Shown: positions 1 to 5,954, counted from the first letter of the stretch. The stretch is DNA of 8,053 bases from RGIG4608 sp045643885 (GCA_045643885.1 JAZRFY010000007.1:1-8053); one strand, 5' to 3'. Notes: generated by a model not told the origin, from the letters alone. Program-made: numbers and translations.

Positions 1-21
1 TCTCTGCCGAAATTTATGTGT

Positions 22-50
22 CACGGACAGTCGAGGACGCCTGTCCCTAC
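22..50. repeat. Short palindromic intergenic repeat
   Basis: An inverted repeat pairs GGACAG (25-30) with CTGTCC (41-46) around a 10-base centre, which contains a further GTC/GAC pairing. The minus-strand reading begins GTAGGGACAGGCG, resembling short dispersed palindromes (GTAGGGGCGG-type) that I remember from intergenic DNA of Oscillospiraceae-like genomes. Only one copy lies in this window, so the dispersed nature comes from memory and is not shown here. The rest of 1-105 holds no gene that I can see. No convincing terminator follows yigZ: the T-run at 101-107 would serve the plus strand and has no matching hairpin before it. Confidence 0.45.
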
Positions 51-105
51 AATTTTGGGTTATCCAAACATCCTTATGAGAACGATCCTAAACGTGTCCC
101 TTTTT

Positions 106-738
106 TTATTTTGCATCAAATCTTTCGCAAAGACGGATGGCTTCATTTTTGCCCGAGCTTATCTCGGTTATCTTTTTAGAAATAGAATCTGCAACGTCCT
201 CTTTCACTGCGAACTGAACGGTAACGTTATCGGCATAATCCGTAGAATCGATTATCGCATCGCATCTTTCAAGCTCAAATCCAATCTTTTGATAATCGGA
301 ATAGGATGCCGTTACCTTGAAAACAACGTAGTTTTCAAACTGAACGATACCTGCTGCCTCAACTGCCATCTTCGCACCGAGGGAATACGCGTGAACAAGT
401 CCACCCGTACCAAGCAACGTGCCACCAAAATATCTGGTAACAACAACGCAAACGTCGTCAACTCCACTTTTCTTGAGCATATCTAAAATCGGCTTGCCTG
501 CAGTTCCCTGTGGCTCACCATCGTCACTGTAACGGCACAAAATGCCGTTCTTCATAACGTAGCCATAGCAATTGTGAGTTGCATCCTTGTGCTTCTCCTT
601 TATCTCCTTGACAAAGGACAATGCCTCATCCTCACTCTCAACGTGTGATGCATATCCGATAAACACGGACTTTTTCTCTTCAAAGCGAGCCTCAGCTCTG
701 CCCTTGATGGTTATATATAATTTTTCATTTTGGGACAT
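106..738 (-). CDS. yigZ: YigZ/IMPACT (UPF0029) family protein
   Basis: This 210-residue protein has the usual length and two-domain layout of the bacterial YigZ/YvyE family. The N-terminal Impact domain (about residues 15-125) carries the conserved SDDGEPQGTAGKP block (71-83) and the RYFGGTLLGTGGL signature (102-114). The C-terminal part (about 140-205) fits the small ferredoxin-like DUF1949 domain. The family is related to eukaryotic IMPACT, a regulator of the Gcn2 kinase. The bacterial role is not established, so no reaction is assigned. The protein is probably cytoplasmic, as no signal or membrane segment is visible. The ATG is preceded by AAAGGAG with about 8 bases of spacing. It starts 25 bases after the DUF4375 gene stops, so the two are probably co-transcribed. 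Family assignment is firm; function is not. Confidence 0.93.
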   Translation of the reverse strand: MSQNEKLYITIKGRAEARFEEKKSVFIGYASHVESEDEALSFVKEIKEKHKDATHNCYGYVMKNGILCRYSDDGEPQGTAGKPILDMLKKSGVDDVCVVVTRYFGGTLLGTGGLVHAYSLGAKMAVEAAGIVQFENYVVFKVTASYSDYQKIGFELERCDAIIDSTDYADNVTVQFAVKEDVADSISKKITEISSGKNEAIRLCERFDAK

Positions 739-763
739 AACTTAAGCTCCTTTCGAAAATCAA

Positions 764-1258
764 TTAGAAATCTTCTAAATGCTCCTTTACAAACTTTGTT
801 AGATATGTTTCAAGTGGTTCCATATCATAAAACTCATCATCGTAATCATCAAATGGATATGCTTCATATTTTTTCTCAAATTCACTCAAATCGTGAATAT
901 CAAAAAATGACAAATCAGAAAAATCAATACCACTTGATAAAATAAAATTATCAAACAATTCTTTATGCTCAAAAGCACCTACAATAGCCATATATTCACT
1001 TATAAAAGGCGCAACCATTCTGCTTGAATTAACGAAAAATTGGCACAAACCACCATTATTAACTTCAACTTCAAGCCAATTCAAAGAATAAAAGATTTTT
1101 TGTGATGGATTTAATGCATTCACTCCATCTTTCCAATTTTGAAAACTCTCCGCTTTTTGTTCGGTTCTAACCATTACAGCATAAAACAATTCGTTATCGG
1201 ATAAGGTGGACAATTCTTCCGTTGACATAGCAAGATATGCATTATTATTCTTAAACAT
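764..1258 (-). CDS. DUF4375 (DMP19-like) domain protein
   Basis: I read a 164-residue acidic protein resembling the DUF4375/DMP19 family. The hallmark is NNGGLCQFFVNSS (residues 67-79), in a helical context with an acidic tail (PFDDYDDEFYDMEP, 135-148). Neisseria DMP19 has been described as a DNA-mimic protein that interferes with a transcription regulator, but most relatives are uncharacterised and that role should not be transferred. The start at 1258 is chosen because AAGGAGA sits about 8 bases upstream. The frame stays open to an ATG at 1324, but that extension runs into an intergenic repeat and has no ribosome binding site. A hand count of 781-1260 gives about 30% GC, against about 48% in three sampled lines of hflX, which suggests acquisition by transfer. 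No clear sigma-A promoter was seen upstream. Confidence 0.78.
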   Translation of the reverse strand: MFKNNNAYLAMSTEELSTLSDNELFYAVMVRTEQKAESFQNWKDGVNALNPSQKIFYSLNWLEVEVNNGGLCQFFVNSSRMVAPFISEYMAIVGAFEHKELFDNFILSSGIDFSDLSFFDIHDLSEFEKKYEAYPFDDYDDEFYDMEPLETYLTKFVKEHLEDF

Positions 1259-1310
1259 AAAAAATCTCCTTTTCAATGACTCTGACATCTTTTGTTCAGT
1301 ACAGACTTCG

Positions 1311-1358
1311 TTCCCCTCATCCACCGCAAGCGGTCCCCATTCCCCTCAATGAGAAGGC
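1311..1358. repeat. Dispersed palindromic repeat, degenerate copy
   Basis: The stretch contains a perfect inverted repeat ACCGC/GCGGT (1323-1327 with 1330-1334), flanked by TTCCCCTCA on both sides (1311-1319 and 1340-1348) and ending in GAGAAGGC. Read on the minus strand it runs GCCTTC, then TTGAGGGGAA, then GGTGGATGAGGGG. This follows the order of blocks I remember from a very common intergenic repeat in Faecalibacterium and related Oscillospiraceae (GCCTTCCCCTTGAGGGGAAGG through to GGATGAGGG). Only one copy is present in this window, so family membership is recalled from memory. It lies just upstream of the DUF4375 gene and could supply or disturb its promoter region. Confidence 0.55.
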
Positions 1359-1381
1359 AAAAAAACACAAAGCAAATTTTA

Positions 1382-1498
1382 GAAAATCCATCCGTCAGGA
1401 TTGATTTTCGTAGTTTTGAAAGTTCAATACGACCGTCGTACTTGTACGTAAGGTCGGTATTGGGGTTTCAAAACCGATAATTCGTTTGTGAATTATCG
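1382..1498. repeat. Three consecutive stem-loops
   Basis: Three inverted repeats follow one another almost without gaps. The first (1382-1409) pairs GAAAATC-C-ATCC with GGAT-T-GATTTTC around GTCA. The second (1413-1474) pairs GTTTTGAAA with TTTCAAAAC, CAATAC with GTATTG, GACC with GGTC, and CGTAC with GTACG around a TT tip, with small internal loops. The third (1475-1498) pairs CGATAATTC with GAATTATCG around a six-base loop. No open reading frame of interest covers the region. It could be a degenerate miniature mobile element, a structured RNA, or relics of terminators. I do not recognise the family. Confidence 0.6.
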
Positions 1499-1547
1499 AA
1501 AATTTGCGCAAAGTCTACTCAAACCAAGCAATTAAGTTTTTCGGGGC

Positions 1548-1575
1548 GTGGGGCGGTTTTTCAAAAAAGCCCCAC
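1548..1575 (-). terminator. GC-rich hairpin after hflX, possible terminator
   Basis: GTGGGGC (1548-1554) is complementary to GCCCCAC (1569-1575), and the T- and A-runs between them can partly pair. It begins 19 bases beyond the hflX stop codon, where a terminator would be expected. On the minus strand, however, the bases after the hairpin are C- and A-rich and do not form a T-tract. Termination is therefore inferred from position only, and the hairpin may be part of another intergenic repeat. Confidence 0.4.
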
Positions 1576-1593
1576 ATCTTTATTTGGTAACTT

Positions 1594-2910
1594 CTAAAAT
1601 TCCTCAACCTCTTGAGGTTTGTTGATATCATATTTTTTGAGCATTCCGCGAACCTTCTGGTCAACAGTCGCAACAACCGTAACGCCCTCGTATCCATAGT
1701 CAACACTCTCAACGGTTGCATTCTTATAAAGAATATTGAGTGCTGCCTGCTCGGAATTGGGAATAACAAAGGTAACGCGACTCTTTCCTGCATGGATTAT
1801 CTGCTCGATCTTTTCAAGAAGGGTGTCGATTCCGTCACCACTCTTAGCTGAGATTGCACAAATTACGCGATTGGGATCCTCATTATTTGCAATATAGGAG
1901 GGCAATTCGGATGAAATACCGAGATCGCACTTGTTATAAACGTAAATAGTGGGCTTTCCTGCTGCTCCAAGCTCTGCAAGAAGGCTTTCCGTTACGTCAA
2001 GCTGTGCTCTTGCCTCGTCATCGTGAGCATCAATCACTATCATAAGAATATCAGCATACACTGCCTCGTCAAGCGTTGATCTGAACGCCTTTACAAGATG
2101 GTGGGGCAATTTTCTGATAAATCCAACGGTGTCAGTAAGCAAAACTGTTTCGCCACAGGGCAATTTAAGCTTTCTTGTTGTGGGATCAAGCGTTGCAAAG
2201 AGCTTGTTCTCTGCAAGGATACCCGCATCAGTAAGCGTATTCAACAGGGTGGACTTACCTGCATTGGTATAACCAACGATAGCAATCTGAGGTATCTCAC
2301 TTCTATCGCGGCTTGCACGCATCGTCTTTCTTGTTTTTTCAAGAGCATCAAGCTCCTCTTCAAGCGCATCGATCCTGCGCTTCATATGTCTTCTGTCGCT
2401 TTCAAGCTTTGATTCACCGGGACCTCTTGTACCGATACCACCACCAAGACGTGAAAGCTCTGTGCCCTTACCTATAAGACGAGGGGCAGTATACTTCAAC
2501 TGAGCAAGCTCAACCTGAAGCTTTCCTTCGCCCGTTGTCGCGTGAAGAGCAAATATATCGAGAATGAGCATAGAACGGTCTATAACGCTCACACCCTCGC
2601 CAATATCGTCCTCAAGGTTTCTTATCTGCGAGGGAGAAAGCTCCGCATCAAAGATAACAAGCTTGATTCCATTATTCTTGCAAAGTTCGGAAAGCTCCTC
2701 TACCTTACCCTTGCCTATAAGGGTTCTGGGATCGGGAGTATCCTTGTTTTGCACAAGTCTTGCAAACTCCTCGCCACCTGCAGTGTCAAGAAGTCTTGCC
2801 AACTCGTCAAGCTCCTTTTCAACCTCAAGTGAATCAGTTTCTCTTGTAACTATTCCAACTAAGACCGCCTTGGAGATATGCTCCTGCGCATCTTTAAAAT
2901 TCAACTGCAT
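1594..2910 (-). CDS. hflX: GTPase HflX
   Basis: HflX is a ribosome-associated GTPase that binds the 50S subunit and, in studied species, splits stalled 70S ribosomes under stress. This 438-residue protein has the normal length. The N-terminal HflX domain (about 15-110) is followed by a linker with a coiled-coil-like stretch (about 172-200) and the family signature GGIGTRGPGESKLE (157-170). The G domain then shows G1 GYTNAGKST (213-221), G2 in ATLDPTTR (239-246), G3 DTVGF (260-264), G4 NKCD (326-329) and G5 SAK (354-356), all intact. A small C-terminal domain follows. The ATG is preceded by GGAGGTGA about 6 bases upstream and overlaps the end of murI by 10 bases, which indicates one transcript and probable translational coupling. 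The stop codon is TAG. It is cytoplasmic, and the identity is certain. Confidence 0.97.
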   Translation of the reverse strand: MQLNFKDAQEHISKAVLVGIVTRETDSLEVEKELDELARLLDTAGGEEFARLVQNKDTPDPRTLIGKGKVEELSELCKNNGIKLVIFDAELSPSQIRNLEDDIGEGVSVIDRSMLILDIFALHATTGEGKLQVELAQLKYTAPRLIGKGTELSRLGGGIGTRGPGESKLESDRRHMKRRIDALEEELDALEKTRKTMRASRDRSEIPQIAIVGYTNAGKSTLLNTLTDAGILAENKLFATLDPTTRKLKLPCGETVLLTDTVGFIRKLPHHLVKAFRSTLDEAVYADILMIVIDAHDDEARAQLDVTESLLAELGAAGKPTIYVYNKCDLGISSELPSYIANNEDPNRVICAISAKSGDGIDTLLEKIEQIIHAGKSRVTFVIPNSEQAALNILYKNATVESVDYGYEGVTVVATVDQKVRGMLKKYDINKPQEVEEF

Positions 2911-3695
2911 ATATATTCACCTCCGAATACCGTAAGCATTGATTCCTTCGGGCTTTTTTCGTTAGGATACGATGAATCGAGATATACTACGCTACCCTTT
3001 TTATCACTATCTCTCAAAAGCCCTGCACATTCAAGTCTTCTGCGAGTTTCCTTTGCCGTACCAACACTTCCGTCAAAAATCAAAACGTTTTTGCCGAGTA
3101 TTTCCGAGATCGTATCCTTAACAAAGGGATAGTGCGTGCATCCAAGCACAACAGCATCAAGCTTTTCTTCCTTTAATGGAGCAAAAAGCTCTGAAAGAAA
3201 GCCAAAAAGTGCATCTCCACTTACCTCACCGCGCTCCACAAACTCTACAAGGCCTGGGCATGCAAACGGAATAACCCTTGCATTCTCCCCAAATCTACCA
3301 AGCAAAGAAGTAAATTTTTCCTCTTTGAGTGTAAGCGGAGTGGCAAGCACCGCAACTGTTGGGTGCTCGCAGCAAGCCGAGGCAGGCTTCAAGGCCGGCT
3401 CAACACCAATGATTATATCATCGGGATATTTTTCCCTGAGCTTTGCCACTGCAACGCTGGTTGCAGTATTACAAGCAATAACGAATGCCTTAATACCCTC
3501 TGCCTTAAGCTTTTCATAAGCCGAAAAGGTAAGCTCTCTGACACGCTCAGCTCCCTTAACTCCGTAAGGTGCGTTTGCCGTGTCACCAAAATATATGAAA
3601 TTTTCATTTGGAAGAGCCAAAACAAGCTCTTTTAACACGCTTATTCCGCCAAGTCCCGAATCGAAGACTGCAACGGACAAATCTCTATCCTTCAT
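2901..3695 (-). CDS. murI: Glutamate racemase
   Basis: MurI converts L-glutamate to D-glutamate in the cytoplasm, supplying the D-Glu residue of the peptidoglycan stem peptide. The 264-residue length is typical. The sequence shows FDSGLGG (11-17), GDTANAPYG (37-45), the first catalytic cysteine in ACNTATS (C75) and the second in LGCTHYP (C186), with the neighbouring His188. Both cysteines of the two-base racemisation mechanism are therefore present. The ATG at 3695 has an AAGAGGT site just upstream. The gene lies downstream of rpmE and its hairpin and overlaps hflX. I see no convincing promoter in 3696-3738, so expression may rely partly on read-through from rpmE. The pairing with hflX links wall precursor supply and a translation GTPase by transcript only; no functional link is implied. 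Confidence 0.97.
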   Translation of the reverse strand: MKDRDLSVAVFDSGLGGISVLKELVLALPNENFIYFGDTANAPYGVKGAERVRELTFSAYEKLKAEGIKAFVIACNTATSVAVAKLREKYPDDIIIGVEPALKPASACCEHPTVAVLATPLTLKEEKFTSLLGRFGENARVIPFACPGLVEFVERGEVSGDALFGFLSELFAPLKEEKLDAVVLGCTHYPFVKDTISEILGKNVLIFDGSVGTAKETRRRLECAGLLRDSDKKGSVVYLDSSYPNEKSPKESMLTVFGGEYICS

Positions 3696-3738
3696 AAAAA
3701 CCTCTTAAAAGCCGAAAAAACCATAAAAAACACAATAA

Positions 3739-3772
3739 GGGCAAGTATGCGCCTAAAACGCATAGCTTGCCC
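3739..3772 (-). terminator. Hairpin terminator after rpmE
   Basis: GGGCAAG (3739-3745) pairs with CTTGCCC (3766-3772), and ATGCG (3747-3751) pairs with CGCAT (3759-3763), around a seven-base loop with a small internal bulge. It lies 28 bases past the rpmE stop. On the minus strand it is followed by TTATTGTGTTTTTT, an interrupted T-tract. The hairpin is clear, but the imperfect T-tract leaves room for partial read-through into murI. Confidence 0.72.
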
Positions 3773-3800
3773 GTAGTTGCGAAATGTACTAATTTTAAAA

Positions 3801-4010
3801 TTATCTTGCACTAGCCTGCAATCTCTTCTTGAACTTGTCAACTCTACCGCCAGCGTCAACAAACTTCTGCTTACCGGTAAAGAAAGGATGACATTTAGAG
3901 CAAATTTCAACGCTTACATCTCCGCCCTTTGTGGACTTTGTTGTAACTGTTTCACCACAAGCACACTTGATTGTAACTTCTTCATACTTAGGATGGATAC
4001 CTGTCTTCAT
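3801..4010 (-). CDS. rpmE: 50S ribosomal protein L31, zinc-binding (C+) form
   Basis: The 69-residue protein is a complete bacterial L31, a small protein bridging the central protuberance of the large subunit to the small subunit. It begins MKTGIHPKYEEV as is typical, and it has the four zinc-ligand cysteines C16, C18, C37 and C40 (CAC and CSKC). It is therefore the zinc-dependent C+ type, in contrast to the cysteine-free paralogue that many bacteria induce when zinc is scarce. A GAGGTG site lies about 9 bases before the ATG. It is a single-gene unit: a strong promoter at 4057-4085 precedes it and a hairpin at 3739-3772 follows it. The identity is certain. Confidence 0.98.
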   Translation of the reverse strand: MKTGIHPKYEEVTIKCACGETVTTKSTKGGDVSVEICSKCHPFFTGKQKFVDAGGRVDKFKKRLQASAR

Positions 4011-4056
4011 TTTATTTACACCTCACTTTTTAGCAAAATTATTCACATTGCATATG

Positions 4057-4085
4057 ATTATAACACATATAAACGGATTTTGCAA
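4057..4085 (-). promoter_or_regulatory. Sigma-A promoter of rpmE
   Basis: On the minus strand, TTGCAA (4080-4085) and TATAAT (4057-4062) are separated by exactly 17 bases. The -10 is also preceded by TGT, an extended -10 element. Transcription would begin near 4050, giving a leader of about 40 bases before rpmE. The promoter sits in the AT-rich gap after sigE, where I see no terminator. Confidence 0.85.
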
Positions 4086-4103
4086 TAGTTTTTTTGAATT
4101 TTT

Positions 4104-4889
4104 TTAAATTTTATTTTCGATTTCTGCACGAAGGTCGGATATGATCTTTTTTTCAAGTCTTGATATGTATGACTGCGATATTCCAAGCCTGTCTGCCACG
4201 TCCTTTTGAGTCATTTCTCTTCTTCCGAAAAGTCCGTATCGCATCTCAATTATAAGTCTTTCGCGCTCTCCAAGATGCTCAACTGCCTCTCTTATAACTT
4301 TTCTCTCCTCCTCTTGCTCAAGCTCATAGGCAACGTTGTCCTCTTCACTTCCAAGCACGTCCGAAAGAAGCAGCTCGTTTCCGTCCCAGTCCACGTTCAA
4401 GGGTTCATCTATCGAAACCTCACCGCGAGATTGAGAATTTTTCCTTATATACATAAGTATCTCATTTTCAATGCAACGGGAGGAATATGTAGCAAGTCTT
4501 ATATTCTTATCCGACCTGAAGGTGTTTATCCCCTTGATAAGCCCAATCGTTCCTATAGACACAAGGTCCTCAATGCCAATTCCCGTGCTTTCAAATTTTT
4601 TGGCTATATAGACAACAAGACGCAAATTGTGCTCAATGAGTCTATCCCTGGCACAAGGATCAACACCAAGATTTGAAATACACTCAGCCTCCTCCTCTTT
4701 AGTAAGTGGTGGAGGAAGCATATCGGGACCGTTAACATAGTATACACCCCTCTCAGCTCCCCTTGATAGCAACCTTCCCCACCATATTTTAAGGTTCAGT
4801 ATAATACTTTTTATTCCGTAGCCAATAATTCCAAAAAAGCCCTTTTTGATACTGTTATCCACATTTGTTTTCAAAATAAAATCCCCCAT
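4104..4889 (-). CDS. sigE: Pro-sigma-E, mother-cell sporulation sigma factor
   Basis: Sigma-E directs early mother-cell transcription during sporulation and is made as an inactive membrane-bound precursor. Identity rests on NLRLVVYIAKKFESTGI, IEDLVSIGTIGLIKGINTF, RCIENEILMY and DWDGNELLLSDVLG (core-binding and -10 recognition, about 83-180). The C-terminal region-4 helix-turn-helix TQKDVADRLGISQSYISRL (227-245) would read the -35. The segment up to GVYYVNG (48-54) aligns with the cleaved pro-sequence of the B. subtilis protein, placing cleavage near Y50/Y51. The pro-sequence is therefore about 50 residues, against 27 in B. subtilis. The ATG overlaps the spoIIGA stop by one base (TAATG) and has no good ribosome site of its own. 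A TTG at 4874 lies seven bases after a GGGGGA run and would give 256 residues. Downstream lies rpmE, not sigG. Confidence 0.95.
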   Translation of the reverse strand: MGDFILKTNVDNSIKKGFFGIIGYGIKSIILNLKIWWGRLLSRGAERGVYYVNGPDMLPPPLTKEEEAECISNLGVDPCARDRLIEHNLRLVVYIAKKFESTGIGIEDLVSIGTIGLIKGINTFRSDKNIRLATYSSRCIENEILMYIRKNSQSRGEVSIDEPLNVDWDGNELLLSDVLGSEEDNVAYELEQEEERKVIREAVEHLGERERLIIEMRYGLFGRREMTQKDVADRLGISQSYISRLEKKIISDLRAEIENKI

Positions 4890-5746
4890 TACGTAATCAA
4901 TTCGTCCGATATTATTGCATCGTATCCACTAAGACCGTCGTTGCCCATAAATGCAATATATACGTCTATATCCTTCTTCCTTTTTTCAAGGAGCAATCGC
5001 ACTCGCCTGAATCTGATAGCGGGCAAGAGTAATCCTCCGTTCACGGTGTTGCTAAAGATAGGTCGCATCCTCATCGCAAGTGACGTCGGCATTTTTTCGA
5101 TGCCATCTCCATTCTCAAGAGCAAGATAATCATCCTCAGAAAACAAGCCCCCACAAGCATCAAGCCTTGCAAATATCACACTTTTTCCACTTATCGGCTC
5201 GCACACAAGATTGCCCGTATCAACAAGTGCTTTAAGCCTTGCTGTACCTATCTCGCTCTCTATCTCTATGATTGCTTCCTTTTTGGAAGACGTTTTGAAT
5301 ATTGAGCCTCCCTTTAACGTCAGCATTGAGCTAATCAGGGCAAGAAGTGCAAACACCCAAACGTCAATACCTTCCTCTATTCCAAAATCCTTGCCAAATG
5401 CCTCGATGCGATTCAAAACTGAAAACACTGCCGTCATAAATCCACCAAGAAGTGAGGAAACCACAAAATACAGCAAAACCCTTTTTATATATGTAGAAAA
5501 GCTCATTCCCCTTCCCCTATAGACAACAGCACACATCAAAAGCAAAACGAGAATGTCTATACTAAATGCCAAAATAGTGTTTGTATCGATAAAAAGAGCT
5601 GCCACCGAATATACACCACCAAGAATCGAGGCAACACATACCCTTAAGGTCTTTAATCTTTCCCTTAACAACAAGCAAGAAAGATAAAAGCATAGAAAAT
5701 CCATACTGAAATTTATAAGAAAGAGCAGGTCGCCGTATACAGTCAT
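4889..5746 (-). CDS. spoIIGA: SpoIIGA, sigma-E processing peptidase
   Basis: SpoIIGA is the septal-membrane aspartic protease that cleaves pro-sigma-E after asymmetric division, when it receives the forespore SpoIIR signal. The 285-residue protein shows the expected two halves. The N-terminal half has about five hydrophobic segments (about 5-27, 36-53, 57-76, 88-110 and 129-146), beginning with the family-typical VYGDLLFLINFSMDFL. The C-terminal cytoplasmic half has the aspartic-protease motif ALVDTGNL (173-180), with the presumed catalytic Asp176, and ends in YDAIISDELI. The ATG at 5746 has a GGGAGG site close upstream. Its stop overlaps the sigE start, so protease and substrate are made together. 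The promoter at 5775-5808 suggests activation by phosphorylated Spo0A. Sequence conservation in this family is low, but motif, topology and neighbour agree. Confidence 0.93.
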   Translation of the reverse strand: MTVYGDLLFLINFSMDFLCFYLSCLLLRERLKTLRVCVASILGGVYSVAALFIDTNTILAFSIDILVLLLMCAVVYRGRGMSFSTYIKRVLLYFVVSSLLGGFMTAVFSVLNRIEAFGKDFGIEEGIDVWVFALLALISSMLTLKGGSIFKTSSKKEAIIEIESEIGTARLKALVDTGNLVCEPISGKSVIFARLDACGGLFSEDDYLALENGDGIEKMPTSLAMRMRPIFSNTVNGGLLLPAIRFRRVRLLLEKRKKDIDVYIAFMGNDGLSGYDAIISDELIT

Positions 5747-5774
5747 TTCATCCTCCCAAAGCCTTACTTATTAG

Positions 5775-5808
5775 ATTATAGCTCCAAAAGGCACTCAAAT
5801 ATTGTCAA
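5775..5808 (-). promoter_or_regulatory. spoIIG-type promoter, 22-bp spacer, Spo0A-box-like -35
   Basis: On the minus strand, TTGACA (5803-5808) and TATAAT (5775-5780) are both perfect sigma-A hexamers but lie 22 bases apart, too far for unaided RNA polymerase. The -35 lies within TTTGACAAT (5801-5809). Its complement ATTGTCAAA matches the Spo0A box (TTTGTCRAA) at all but the first position. The B. subtilis spoIIG promoter is known for the same 22-bp spacing and for Spo0A-P binding over its -35. Transcription would start about 22 bases before spoIIGA. A weaker box-like TTTGCACAC lies 11 bases further upstream. Confidence 0.82.
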
Positions 5809-5834
5809 AGTGTGTGCAAAATTCAAAAATTGTA

Positions 5835-5863
5835 TTTACTTATGATAATTTTTATGATACAAT
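5835..5863 (+). promoter_or_regulatory. Probable sigma-A promoter of lysC
   Basis: TTTACT (5835-5840) and TACAAT (5858-5863) are separated by 17 bases, and TGA directly before the -10 makes it an extended -10 promoter. Transcription would start near 5870, leaving a leader of about 85 bases. That leader is too short to hold a lysine riboswitch. Confidence 0.62.
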
Positions 5864-5891
5864 GATTTTAATTATTCGATAAATTCTGACA

Positions 5892-5931
5892 GCGGTGTGT
5901 ATTTTCACATATTATGTTAGTACGTCACCGC
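5892..5931 (+). promoter_or_regulatory. Stem-loop in the lysC leader
   Basis: GCGGTGTGTA (5892-5901) can pair with TACG-T-CACCGC (5921-5931) to give a stem of about ten base pairs, with one bulged T and one G-T pair, closing a 19-base loop. It lies inside the predicted leader, about 10 bases before the lysC ribosome binding site. There is no T-tract, so it is not an intrinsic terminator. It matches no riboswitch or T-box that I recognise. Confidence 0.45.
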
Positions 5932-5954
5932 CATTTTCGGAAAGGAGAACCAAA

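Noticed and set aside
16..486. 156-codon plus-strand frame over the end of yigZ
   Set aside because: Antisense to a conserved coding region; no ribosome site or family resemblance.
1259..1324. Longer start for the DUF4375 gene
   Set aside because: The added 22 residues are encoded partly by repeat DNA and have no ribosome site, while 1258 has AAGGAGA at good spacing.
1382..1498. CRISPR array or retron RNA in the stem-loop region
   Set aside because: There are no regularly spaced direct repeats, and no cas or reverse-transcriptase gene is in the window.
2564..2935. Serine-rich plus-strand frame over the start of hflX
   Set aside because: Its low-complexity composition reflects the complement of hflX codons.
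4206..4676. 156-codon plus-strand frame over sigE
   Set aside because: Antisense shadow of the sigma-factor gene; no supporting signals.
5895..5954. N-terminal extension of aspartate kinase from an upstream in-frame ATG
   Set aside because: It would start inside the leader hairpin without a ribosome site. The internal ATG at 5955 has AAAGGAGA and gives the family's normal N-terminus.
5864..5954. Lysine riboswitch or T-box before lysC
   Set aside because: The leader is too short and lacks the conserved cores. The GCGGTG/CACCGC stem does not match a T-box antiterminator.
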